A stretch of 8,923 nucleotides of DNA from Actinomycetota bacterium. Its GTDB lineage: Bacteria > Actinomycetota > Acidimicrobiia > Acidimicrobiales > Ilumatobacteraceae. The translations under genes were made by a program, and so were the position numbers. The stretch is taken from the NCBI GenBank assembly GCA_005801025.1, contig SYDZ01000089.1:1-8923 (forward strand). Direction: 5' to 3'. Positions 1 to 6,923 of the stretch are shown piece after piece (position 1 is the first letter of the stretch; each line of letters opens with the position of its first letter). Below the pieces are notes generated by a model. That model had not been told where the DNA came from. It searched no databases and saw nothing but the letters and a program-made list of their open reading frames with translations.

Positions 1-2
1 CT

Positions 3-56
3 CAGAGTGATATCACGGCCAAGATTGCCGAAGAAATTAAAAACATCACTGAGTGA
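3..56 (+). CDS. C-terminal tail of an unidentified protein (partial)
   Basis: The third frame reads QSDITAKIAEEIKNITE followed by TGA at 54-56. The other two plus frames are less protein-like, and the minus strand carries nothing convincing here. The peptide is charged and helix-like, as expected for the end of a soluble protein. Its gene would run convergently into the dehydrogenase that ends at 95, leaving a 38-base gap. Seventeen residues are too few to name a family, and the assignment as coding is itself an inference. Confidence 0.4.
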   Translation, partial: QSDITAKIAEEIKNITE

Positions 57-75
57 TTTTTATCTGTTGCATCAC

Positions 76-89
76 GGGCCTTTTCGCCC
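76..89. terminator. Possible weak bidirectional hairpin between convergent genes
   Basis: GGGC at 76-79 can pair with GCCC at 86-89 around a six-base loop. It lies in the short gap between two convergent stop codons (54-56 and 95-97), where a shared terminator would be expected. The stem is only four base pairs and no clear T tract follows on either strand, so this is a weak candidate. Confidence 0.22.
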
Positions 90-94
90 AGCAC

Positions 95-973
95 TCAACT
101 CTTGGGAACTAGAGCCCTCATCGCAGTTGCAAGACCTTCGATCGTCCAACGATCATTTTGGTTGATCTCTTCAGCCATGACCCAAGTCTGAACGCGGGTC
201 ACTTGTCCGCCTTGTACATAAAAAGTTTCGCCGCTGAACTCACATAGTTCAGATGCCAGGTAACCCACGAGTGGACTGACATTTGCGGGATCCCACATAT
301 CAAATGCGCCTTCTTTGGCGGCCATCACATCTTCAAGACCTGGAGTCGCCAACGTTAAACGGGTGCGGGCAGCAGGTGCGATGGCATTGCTTTTGACGTT
401 ATAACGCGAAAGTTCCTTGGCACAGATTTGACTGAATGTCGCGATACCTGATTTGGCGGCACCATAGTTTGCCTGACCTGGATTCGAGAATAAGCCCGAG
501 GTACTGCTGGTGTGCACCAAGTTGCGCGCCCGAGTGACTCCCGCCTTAGCCTGCTCACGCCAATAAACAGATGCGTGATGCGTCGGGGCAAAGTGACCCT
601 TGAGGTGAACTTCAATGACTGAGTCCCATTCATTCTCGGCCATCGAGAACAACATTCGATCGCGCAAGATGCCGGCGTTGTTCACGAGAATGTCGAGATC
701 GCCGAATGTTTCAATGGCACTATCAACCATTCGCTTGGCGCCAGCCCAATCAGCGACATTGTCACCATTAACGATCGCTTCGCCGCCCATGGCCTTGATA
801 TCGGCCACCGTCTGCTGCGCAGGGGTCATATCTGATCCCGAGCCATCATTGGCGCCACCGAGGTCGTTGACCACGAGTTTGGCTCCCTGTGATGCGAACA
901 ACAAAGCGTGCTCGCGCCCAAGTCCGCGCCCTGCTCCCGTGATAATCGCTACGCGTCCGTCAAGTGTTCCCAT
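95..973 (-). CDS. Short-chain dehydrogenase/reductase, MFE-2-type (3R)-hydroxyacyl-CoA dehydrogenase-like
   Basis: This is a 292-residue classical SDR, probably a cytoplasmic NAD-dependent enzyme oxidising (3R)-3-hydroxyacyl-CoA or a related alcohol in fatty-acid or sterol side-chain breakdown. The Rossmann motif TGAGRGLG is at residues 12-19. An aspartate at 37 after the second strand suggests NAD rather than NADP. NNAG is at 98-101. Catalytic Ser157, Tyr170 and Lys174 (YGAAK) are intact. The segments VHLKG, GQANYGAAK and the later NAIAP resemble the dehydrogenase domain of peroxisomal multifunctional enzyme 2 (HSD17B4), including His123 where most SDRs have the tetrad Asn. Unlike MFE-2 it has no hydratase or SCP2 domain. 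The start is set at 973 because AAGGAG at 981-986 lies seven bases upstream; the ATG at 979 is only one base from that site. It follows the PASTA protein by 65 bases on the same strand. The substrate is not established. Confidence 0.9.
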   Translation of the reverse strand: MGTLDGRVAIITGAGRGLGREHALLFASQGAKLVVNDLGGANDGSGSDMTPAQQTVADIKAMGGEAIVNGDNVADWAGAKRMVDSAIETFGDLDILVNNAGILRDRMLFSMAENEWDSVIEVHLKGHFAPTHHASVYWREQAKAGVTRARNLVHTSSTSGLFSNPGQANYGAAKSGIATFSQICAKELSRYNVKSNAIAPAARTRLTLATPGLEDVMAAKEGAFDMWDPANVSPLVGYLASELCEFSGETFYVQGGQVTRVQTWVMAEEINQNDRWTIEGLATAMRALVPKS

Positions 974-980
974 GGTCATA

Positions 981-986
981 CTCCTT
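981..986 (-). promoter_or_regulatory. Ribosome binding site deciding the dehydrogenase start
   Basis: AAGGAG on the minus strand sits seven bases upstream of the ATG at 973-971 and one base upstream of the in-frame ATG at 979-977. Normal spacing favours the shorter protein. Confidence 0.7.
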
Positions 987-1038
987 CAAGTCAGTACCAA
1001 TCAGCCTAGGCGTTCTCGCACATCGCCGAGAAAGCCTG

Positions 1039-2979
1039 TCACGATCCGTAGTAGAAGATGTCCAAAACGCTGCCGCGTGGTATCTGCTGACCAGCAGTCA
1101 CCACTTCATCTTCCCAGCGAATGGCGATTGGATAGCCCTCAGTGTTACCCCTAATTTTACCCAAGGTGAAGCCTGCGTTGACAACAGCGAGAGGGACTTG
1201 ATCAATCTTCAATGTTTTCAACTGAGGAACCGGGAGCAAATCGGGGCCCTTGGAAATTGAGACGGTGACAGCTTTTCCGCGGTCCAGTAACTCTCCTGGC
1301 AACGGCGACTGGCTACCGACCCCGCCGAGCGCCACCATCACGAAGAATTGATCATCGGCACGGTTAAGAGTGAGATCGAGATCATTCAGCATCGTGGTTG
1401 CGGCTTCAAGAGTGAGACCTGTGAGATCGGGAATAACTCGCGGTGCCGGACCATCGGAAACGAAAATATCAACCGCAGAGCCCTTAATCACCTCTTGTCC
1501 CGCGACAAGGTTCGGCTGTAGCGAAACTTCCCAGCGCAGAACAATTCCCGCAGGTATATCTTCATCATTCTCCGAGGCCTCAGTACCCAACTTCAATCCA
1601 CTATTTGTCAAAGTCGCGATCGCTGTTGCGGCATCAAGACCTTTCAATTCGAGAAGTGGCACAGGGGGCGGACCCGTTGACACAATCAAAGTGAGTTTCT
1701 TGCCGGACTGTAAATCTTTCCCATTCGCAGGTTCAGTTCGGATCACAGATCCGACGGCGATGAGATCGTCAGGTTGCTCAACAGTGACCACCTTCCATTT
1801 GAATTCAGTCACCAAATTCGTTGCTTCCCCTTGCTCAAGACCCATCAGATCAGGTACTGGGAAGGACTCTTTTTGCAGTGTATTGAACAAGAAATAACCG
1901 CCAGTAATCAGCACTAGTACGGCCAGTGCTGCCATGATCCAGCGACCGATCAAAGGATTCTGCTGAGTTGCTGTTGCAACAACGGTCGTTGCCTGATCTT
2001 GCATCTGCTCATCAATGACTTGTGTTTCGCTCCATTGGTCTGTTAGTGGACCACGGGGAATTTCGTGTGAACGATCTGGTTCAGGTGGCATGCCAAAAAT
2101 CATTGATGAGACAATCGGGATTGGTGCTGGACGCGGCAATGACGGGGCCGCCTGTACGAGCGCCCTACCCATTTCCAAAGCACTTGAGCGGTCCATCGGA
2201 TCACTGCGCCCTGCCTTGTCAAGAACTGCGGCAAGTCCGCCGAGGTCAGCCGACACAGGGAACAATTTGTCAACTCGAGCGCTCAAAGTTCCGACCACGG
2301 AATCTGCCAGGAACGGCACCATACCAGTCACCGATTCAACCAAGATCAATGCCAATGCGTACGTATCGGCTTTCTCATCAAAGGGCTCACTGAGAGCCTG
2401 CTCAGGAGAGCAGTACCGCGCTCGTTCTTGGGAGATCATCGCGTTGTCCTCCCATGCAGACTCGGCGATCACCGAAGAAATCCCAATGTCCGCAACACGA
2501 ACTCGAGCGTCTTCGCCGAACATAATCACCGAGGGACGAAGATCATGATGTGCAAGTCCCCGCTTGTGGGCGTAATCCAAAGCTCGACACACCTCAACGC
2601 CTACAACGAGTGCTTGGCTCGGGGTCAGCAGACGGTTGCGATCGATCATGTCTTGCAGCGAACCGCCAAGTAGTTGTTCGTGGACGACGTAAACCCGATC
2701 GGTTCCCTCCACCGCAATACGCCCAAAACTTGTCAGGCGGACGATGTGGGGATGATCAATCTGACGCATGACGGCGGCCTGCTCCAGCAAAGCCGCTCCA
2801 TTACCGATGGTGAATTCAACAGAAAAAAGACGAAGTACAACGGTCAACTGAGAGAGTAAGTCAGTCGCCGAATAGGTCGTCGAAGCGGTGACTCGCGAAA
2901 GTTCGGTCTCGAGCCTGAATCGACCATCAATAACTGAGCCGATGAGCGAGTCGGGGTCATGGTTTTCAAACACAGACAT
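1039..2979 (-). CDS. PASTA-domain Ser/Thr kinase-like transmembrane protein, probable pseudokinase
   Basis: This 646-residue protein has the PknB/StkP layout: cytoplasmic kinase-like domain (about 17-275), Pro-rich linker, one membrane helix (about 347-366), then four extracytoplasmic PASTA repeats (about 374-440, 441-514, 515-580, 581-646). PASTA domains are known to bind muropeptides and beta-lactams. The kinase fold is recognisable from HPHIV (76-80), GGSL (105-108), the HxD aspartate 146, the DFG-position aspartate 164, SPEQA (191-195) and a D205-x-Y-A-L segment. Key residues are missing. The glycine loop reads LSRVTASTTY (27-36), the beta-3 lysine is Arg50, HRDxKPxN reads HHDLRPSV (144-151), and DFG is DIG. 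Phosphotransfer is therefore unlikely, and a scaffold or sensor role is inferred. No clear Shine-Dalgarno precedes the ATG at 2979. The gene is divergent from the membrane protein at 3034 and upstream of the dehydrogenase. It is not in the usual pknB-pbpA-rodA cluster. Confidence 0.9.
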   Translation of the reverse strand: MSVFENHDPDSLIGSVIDGRFRLETELSRVTASTTYSATDLLSQLTVVLRLFSVEFTIGNGAALLEQAAVMRQIDHPHIVRLTSFGRIAVEGTDRVYVVHEQLLGGSLQDMIDRNRLLTPSQALVVGVEVCRALDYAHKRGLAHHDLRPSVIMFGEDARVRVADIGISSVIAESAWEDNAMISQERARYCSPEQALSEPFDEKADTYALALILVESVTGMVPFLADSVVGTLSARVDKLFPVSADLGGLAAVLDKAGRSDPMDRSSALEMGRALVQAAPSLPRPAPIPIVSSMIFGMPPEPDRSHEIPRGPLTDQWSETQVIDEQMQDQATTVVATATQQNPLIGRWIMAALAVLVLITGGYFLFNTLQKESFPVPDLMGLEQGEATNLVTEFKWKVVTVEQPDDLIAVGSVIRTEPANGKDLQSGKKLTLIVSTGPPPVPLLELKGLDAATAIATLTNSGLKLGTEASENDEDIPAGIVLRWEVSLQPNLVAGQEVIKGSAVDIFVSDGPAPRVIPDLTGLTLEAATTMLNDLDLTLNRADDQFFVMVALGGVGSQSPLPGELLDRGKAVTVSISKGPDLLPVPQLKTLKIDQVPLAVVNAGFTLGKIRGNTEGYPIAIRWEDEVVTAGQQIPRGSVLDIFYYGS

Positions 2980-2988
2980 TCACTAAAA

Positions 2989-2994
2989 ACTATC
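2989..2994 (-). promoter_or_regulatory. Possible -10 element for the PASTA protein, near-leaderless transcript
   Basis: GATAGT on the minus strand resembles TATAAT. It lies ten bases before the ATG at 2979, so transcription would begin at or within a few bases of the start codon. That fits the lack of a Shine-Dalgarno site. No good -35 hexamer is visible 16-18 bases upstream, so the call is tentative. Confidence 0.25.
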
Positions 2995-3033
2995 GGTTTG
3001 TCAGGAATGTGTGACGCTCGCCCCCCGTAGAAA

Positions 3034-3582
3034 GTGCAAATACCCTGCTCTAGCAGTCAGAATAACGATGTGAATAATGACCATCAGCTGCCAGTCGCAT
3101 CATCACGTCGCCGACGGATCAACATTGAGAGGTTGGTGATCAGTTTCGGATTGAGTATCGGCGTACTTCTTATTGTCTTTGGTGTGAACTCCGCTACGAC
3201 TGGACGCGATGCACTTGGTTACCCCGATGCAATCATTGATATTTCTCCTGCGCCGAATGATCGCCAAGTTTTGTCACAGACTGAAGTCAATGTTGATCTA
3301 CAAGATGGCTATGAAGCCGTCTTGATTCTTGATGAGATTGAAATTCCAACTGAACGCCTTGACAACTTGGCAAGCCAAATTGTCAAACCTGGTCAGCAAA
3401 TCGTTTTGCCACCTACTGCTATTTACGATCAAGGAAACTCACGAATTCGCTTCGAGCCTACGGAGGGTGCAGTGATTGAGTCGTACTCCGTTGGCGTACA
3501 CCAAGTTGAAATCCTCTATTGGAGAATTGAAGACGGACGCAACTCAGCCCGCAGTTTCACGTGGACGTTCGAAGTTCTCTGA
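3034..3582 (+). CDS. Single-pass membrane protein with extracytoplasmic beta-rich domain, unknown function
   Basis: I do not recognise a named family for this 182-residue protein. It has a polar N-terminus, an Arg cluster RRRR at 25-28, and one hydrophobic helix at about 34-53. The remaining residues (about 55-182) should lie outside the cytoplasm by the positive-inside rule. That part begins with DISPAPNDRQVLSQTEV and ends in alternating hydrophobic strands (RSFTWTFEVL). This resembles the opening of CopC or bacterial Ig-like beta-sandwich domains, but without the His/Met copper ligands of CopC that I would look for. The start is GTG at 3034, the first start codon after an in-frame TAG at 3028; GTG at 3070 is an alternative, and neither has a clear ribosome site. 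It is divergent from the PASTA pseudokinase across 54 bases and stops one base before the convergent ligA stop. Confidence 0.75.
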   Translation: MQIPCSSSQNNDVNNDHQLPVASSRRRRINIERLVISFGLSIGVLLIVFGVNSATTGRDALGYPDAIIDISPAPNDRQVLSQTEVNVDLQDGYEAVLILDEIEIPTERLDNLASQIVKPGQQIVLPPTAIYDQGNSRIRFEPTEGAVIESYSVGVHQVEILYWRIEDGRNSARSFTWTFEVL

Positions 3583-3583
3583 T

Positions 3584-5650
3584 CTACAGCGGAAGTTCAC
3601 CAGTTTCGAGAACGTGCTGAAAACCAAGCTCATCAAGTATCGGTACGCCCAGTTCCTCGGCCTTGGTCAACTTGCTCGTGCCAGGTTCGCTGCCAACAAC
3701 AACTGCGAAAGTTTTTTTCGACACTGAACTTGGGCTTTTCCCACCTCGATCTTTAATCGCCCGTTCGGCACCTTCACGATCGAAATCAATCAGTGAGCCA
3801 GTCACCACAATATTTTTTCCCACCAAGTTTTGTGGCAGTCGAGAAATCTGCACATTGCCAAACTCAACACCAGCGGTGCGCATCTTTTCAATAGCGATTT
3901 TATTTTCTGACTTTGCAAACCATGAGATCAAGGAAGCCGCAATGACACCCCCAACTCCATCAACGGTGGCGAGATCGTCTTCAGTCGCATTCATAATGTC
4001 ATCAAGATTGCCGAATGCCGTGGCCAATGCTTCGGACGCTCCCGGTCCAAGATGCTTGATGCCGAGGGCTGTGAGAAGTTTGGGTAACGGTCGAGTCTTT
4101 GAACCGTCGATTGCAACGACTAGTTTTTCCGCACCCTTTTGCGCAAAGCCATCAAGGGTCAGCAATTGTTCAACTGTCAGAGAATAAACATCTCCTGGGT
4201 CTCCCACGAGAGCAGCATCGGAAAGTTGATAGACCGTTCGCTCACCAAGTCCTTCAATGTCCATGCCACCACGAGAAGCAAAATAGATAATCCGCTGATC
4301 ACGTTGACTCGGACAAGCGGTCTCCACGCAACGCATATTGACCTCACCGTCTGGTCGAAGAAGTTCACCTTTGATGGGGCACGGACATACCGAAGGAAAA
4401 ACCCATGGCTCAAGACCATCGGGGCGCAACGCAAGAACTGGCCCCACAACTTCAGGAATGACGTCTCCGGCTTTCCGCACAGTCACTGTGTCACCCGGTC
4501 GGACATCTTTGAGGCGTACTTGATCTTCATTATGCAGGGTTGCCATTGCCACATTGGAACCACCCACGAAGACTGATTCAAGAACAGCGAATGGTGTCAC
4601 TCGCCCGGTTCGCCCGACAGAGATCTGAATATCTTTCAATAATGTTGTGCGTTCCTCAGGGGGAAACTTAAAGGCGATCGCCCAGCGCGGGGCACGTGCC
4701 GTGAAACCCAAAGTTTCGCGCTGCTGCAAATCATTCACCTTGATTGCCACGCCATCAATCTCGTATGGCAAAAGATGTCGATCTTTTTGCCATTTTTGGC
4801 AAAACTCGATGACGTGCGTCAGAGACTCGACGACCTCAATATTCGGATTCACAGGAAAGGACAAATCGCGCAGAAATTCTAATGATGAATCATGAGATAT
4901 GAAGTCTGGGCCACCAATCACTTCGCCGAGTTGGTATGACCAAAAGGCAAGGCCTCGCCCTGCAGTGACTGTCGCATCTTTTTGCCGCAAACTTCCCGCT
5001 CCGGCATTACGCGGATTGACGGGCACAGGATCGGCTTTCTTCCCTGCCGCACTTCTCACACGGTTCTCAGCTTCCTTGAGTGCTTTGAATTTCTCAAAAG
5101 CATCAATCGGCATATACACCTCGCCGCGCACTTCAAGAACCTGCGGGACAGATGCCCCTGAGGCAGAGATCAATGTTGTTGGAATGACCGCAATGGTGGC
5201 AACGTTGGCAGTGACATCTTCGCCAATACGACCGTCGCCGCGCGTCGCCGCTTGCACGAGAGCGCCATCTTCGTAACGAACACTCATAGCGAGCCCGTCA
5301 ATTTTCAGTTCACAGACAAAGTTCACAATAGAGTCGGAAGGTAAACCTTTAAGGACTCGCTCGCCCCAAGCCACTAACTCATCTGCATCCATGGCATTGT
5401 CCAGGCTCGTCATTGGGACACGGTGAACGACTGCAGAAAATGTCTCAGTGACTCCCCCGCCCACTGTTTGACTGGGCGACTGCGCAGTGATCAGTTCAGG
5501 AAAAGCAAACTCGAGGTCTCGTAGTTCACTTTCAAGTTCGTCATATTCTGCATCACTGATTTCCGGTACAGCGTCTTGGTAATAGCGCTGACGGTGATAA
5601 GCGATCAGTGTCACCAATTCGCTATGGCGTTGAATTGCATCTTCTTTCAC
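3584..5650 (-). CDS. ligA: NAD-dependent DNA ligase LigA
   Basis: LigA seals 3'-OH/5'-phosphate nicks in replication and repair, using NAD to adenylate its active-site lysine. At 688 residues it is full length. The order is: Ia domain (about 1-60) with HRQRYYQDAVPEISDAEYD-type NMN-binding residues; adenylation domain with catalytic Lys116 in KIDG (116-119), TRGDG, RGEVYMP and AFKFPPEE motifs; OB fold with VGRTGRVTPFA; zinc finger with Cys422, 424, 441 and 446; helix-hairpin-helix region (about 480-590) containing GLGER-type and VDGVGG turns; and a C-terminal BRCT domain (about 608-688). The first zinc-finger pair is C-x-C rather than the common C-x-x-C. The start is GTG at 5650, the only in-frame start after an upstream TAG. 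It lies 68 bases downstream of the MetE-like gene on the same strand, so cotranscription is likely. The neighbour pair matches Rv3014c-Rv3015c of M. tuberculosis. Confidence 0.97.
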   Translation of the reverse strand: MKEDAIQRHSELVTLIAYHRQRYYQDAVPEISDAEYDELESELRDLEFAFPELITAQSPSQTVGGGVTETFSAVVHRVPMTSLDNAMDADELVAWGERVLKGLPSDSIVNFVCELKIDGLAMSVRYEDGALVQAATRGDGRIGEDVTANVATIAVIPTTLISASGASVPQVLEVRGEVYMPIDAFEKFKALKEAENRVRSAAGKKADPVPVNPRNAGAGSLRQKDATVTAGRGLAFWSYQLGEVIGGPDFISHDSSLEFLRDLSFPVNPNIEVVESLTHVIEFCQKWQKDRHLLPYEIDGVAIKVNDLQQRETLGFTARAPRWAIAFKFPPEERTTLLKDIQISVGRTGRVTPFAVLESVFVGGSNVAMATLHNEDQVRLKDVRPGDTVTVRKAGDVIPEVVGPVLALRPDGLEPWVFPSVCPCPIKGELLRPDGEVNMRCVETACPSQRDQRIIYFASRGGMDIEGLGERTVYQLSDAALVGDPGDVYSLTVEQLLTLDGFAQKGAEKLVVAIDGSKTRPLPKLLTALGIKHLGPGASEALATAFGNLDDIMNATEDDLATVDGVGGVIAASLISWFAKSENKIAIEKMRTAGVEFGNVQISRLPQNLVGKNIVVTGSLIDFDREGAERAIKDRGGKSPSSVSKKTFAVVVGSEPGTSKLTKAEELGVPILDELGFQHVLETGELPL

Positions 5651-5718
5651 AACGCCTGCGATCTTGGATGTAGTTGGTCGCCCACATAGCCATTCTAGAT
5701 CGGGGGTGAAACAAGGGT

Positions 5719-6735
5719 CTAGGCACCAATGTTCAGACGTGTGGCAAGAGCCTGTGTTCGTACTCTTTCGCCGATATCGCGCACCTGAGCGTAAATCTGC
5801 TCAGCAACCTCTTCGCTGAAACTCACCAATCCACAGGCAGGCGTGACAAGCGACTGCTGGCGCAATCTCTGAGCATCACAACCTTGCTGAACGAGTTCAC
5901 ACCACAGAGCAGCCAATTGCTTCCACGAACGATCGGCTGAGCCCATAATCGGGGCATCCGTGCGAACAACACCCCACGCAATGATGCCACCATTTGCCAA
6001 ATATTTCGCCAACGGTCCGGCGTAACTCTTGACATGATTGCCCACTTCAACGCTCAAGATCGCTGGACCCGCAGCCAACAGCGGAGTGCCATCAATACCG
6101 CTACAACAGTGCAGTCCCATCAGGGCATCGCGCTCAATGATCGCTAATGCCCCTGACATCAAGTCGACCGCCGTATCAGGGGCGATCGGAAACGACTCGT
6201 GCATCATCATTGCCAAATCAGGCTCATCAATGAAAACGACTTGCGGACTGTCAGGAAGAGCGGCGGCGACAAAATCATGAATATTTTGGACATGAGTACG
6301 CACAGCCCGCACGGCCACATCAAAGGCGATACTGGCGGGGACCCCAATGCGCACTAAGGCTAGACCCAGCGTCACCGGCCCCGTGAACTGCCACTTCACT
6401 GGACCCGAATGACCATTGGCTACCTCAAGGAATGTCCGCAGTCCAACATAGGCATCGTGATCAAAATCGGTGATGACATCGGCAAAGGGATCAATCTTGT
6501 CGAGATCAATGACGCACGAATTGTATTGACCAAATTTGATGCCACGGATCCCCGCTACGGCCATGGCGATCATGCCCTCATTAGGCGAACGACGCGTGAG
6601 TGTCGGGATCGTCGGCAGGTCAGGTGTCATCCGCAGTGCAAATTCAGCGCCCTGTTTCGCATCACGATGCGGAAGGCTGCCGATGCCTGTGGCGACACCG
6701 CCCAACAAATGCTTACTGACCGAGTTTGTTTGCAC
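5719..6735 (-). CDS. MetE C-terminal-domain-like protein (cobalamin-independent methionine synthase/UROD superfamily)
   Basis: This 338-residue protein corresponds to the catalytic barrel of MetE without its N-terminal half. The N-terminal GIGSLPH (17-23) matches the conserved opening of this domain, followed by QFTGPVT (116-122) and FIDEP (168-172). The zinc ligands of MetE appear to be present as His209 and Cys211 (LHCCSG), Glu230 (SVEVGNH) and Cys301 (TPACGL), so a metal-dependent methyl or thiol chemistry is plausible. The true methyl donor and acceptor are unknown. Full-length MetE is about 750 residues, so this is a domain-length homologue like Rv3015c, not a truncated MetE. GGAGGT at 6745-6750 lies nine bases before GTG at 6735, which favours that start over the GTG at 6753. 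It precedes ligA on the same strand and is divergent from the multi-pass membrane protein gene. Confidence 0.87.
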   Translation of the reverse strand: MQTNSVSKHLLGGVATGIGSLPHRDAKQGAEFALRMTPDLPTIPTLTRRSPNEGMIAMAVAGIRGIKFGQYNSCVIDLDKIDPFADVITDFDHDAYVGLRTFLEVANGHSGPVKWQFTGPVTLGLALVRIGVPASIAFDVAVRAVRTHVQNIHDFVAAALPDSPQVVFIDEPDLAMMMHESFPIAPDTAVDLMSGALAIIERDALMGLHCCSGIDGTPLLAAGPAILSVEVGNHVKSYAGPLAKYLANGGIIAWGVVRTDAPIMGSADRSWKQLAALWCELVQQGCDAQRLRQQSLVTPACGLVSFSEEVAEQIYAQVRDIGERVRTQALATRLNIGA

Positions 6736-6744
6736 CGTTTCACC

Positions 6745-6750
6745 ACCTCC
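6745..6750 (-). promoter_or_regulatory. Strong ribosome binding site for the MetE-like gene
   Basis: GGAGGT on the minus strand lies nine bases upstream of GTG at 6735-6733. A longer reading frame from GTG at 6753 would place this site inside the coding region, so the downstream start is preferred. Confidence 0.7.
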
Positions 6751-6814
6751 CACAACACTTTCCTAACAGGGTGCAAATGTCCCGCCATCATTGGGAGACA
6801 TCGCCCACGCAACA

Positions 6815-6820
6815 ATTATC
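6815..6820 (-). promoter_or_regulatory. Possible -10 element for the MetE-like gene
   Basis: GATAAT on the minus strand matches five of six bases of TATAAT. Transcription from it would start near 6808 and give a leader of about 73 bases before GTG at 6735. No convincing -35 hexamer is seen, so this is a candidate only. Confidence 0.28.
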
Positions 6821-6912
6821 CAATTCTCGGTTTGCGCTCTCTAATGACACAAATGGTCGGTCAATCGGCAACGCTTACGATATGACTTTGACGACAAAGA
6901 TGGATCTCAATC

Positions 6913-6916
6913 GGAG
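6913..6916 (+). promoter_or_regulatory. Ribosome binding site favouring the ATG at 6924
   Basis: GGAG lies seven bases upstream of ATG at 6924. The other in-frame candidates, ATG at 6882 and at 6900, have no comparable site upstream. The motif is short, so the choice is moderate in strength. Confidence 0.45.
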
Positions 6917-6923
6917 TCTTCAG

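Noticed and set aside
1014..1031. Inverted repeat TCTCG / CGAGA in the gap between the kinase-like gene and the dehydrogenase
   Set aside because: It is only five base pairs around an eight-base loop with no T tract, so it could easily occur by chance and is not a convincing terminator or operator.
615..1260. Long plus-strand open frames over the dehydrogenase and the end of the kinase-like gene
   Set aside because: They lie opposite clearly recognisable protein families, have low-complexity Ser/Pro/Arg-rich translations and no ribosome sites; they are shadows of the real genes.
2998..3003. TTGTCA as a -35 box for the membrane protein gene at 3034
   Set aside because: It matches five of six bases, but the region 16-18 bases downstream is a C run with no -10-like sequence.
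5694..5724. CTAGA / TCTAG inverted repeat between the MetE-like gene and ligA
   Set aside because: The arms are five pairs separated by about 18 bases, one arm contains the stop codon, and there is no T tract. It is too weak to call a terminator between genes that are probably cotranscribed.
6726..6923. N-terminal extension of the multi-pass membrane protein back to TTG at 6726
   Set aside because: It would overlap the start and ribosome site of the divergent MetE-like gene, and the extra residues are polar and His/Asn-rich, unlike a membrane protein start.
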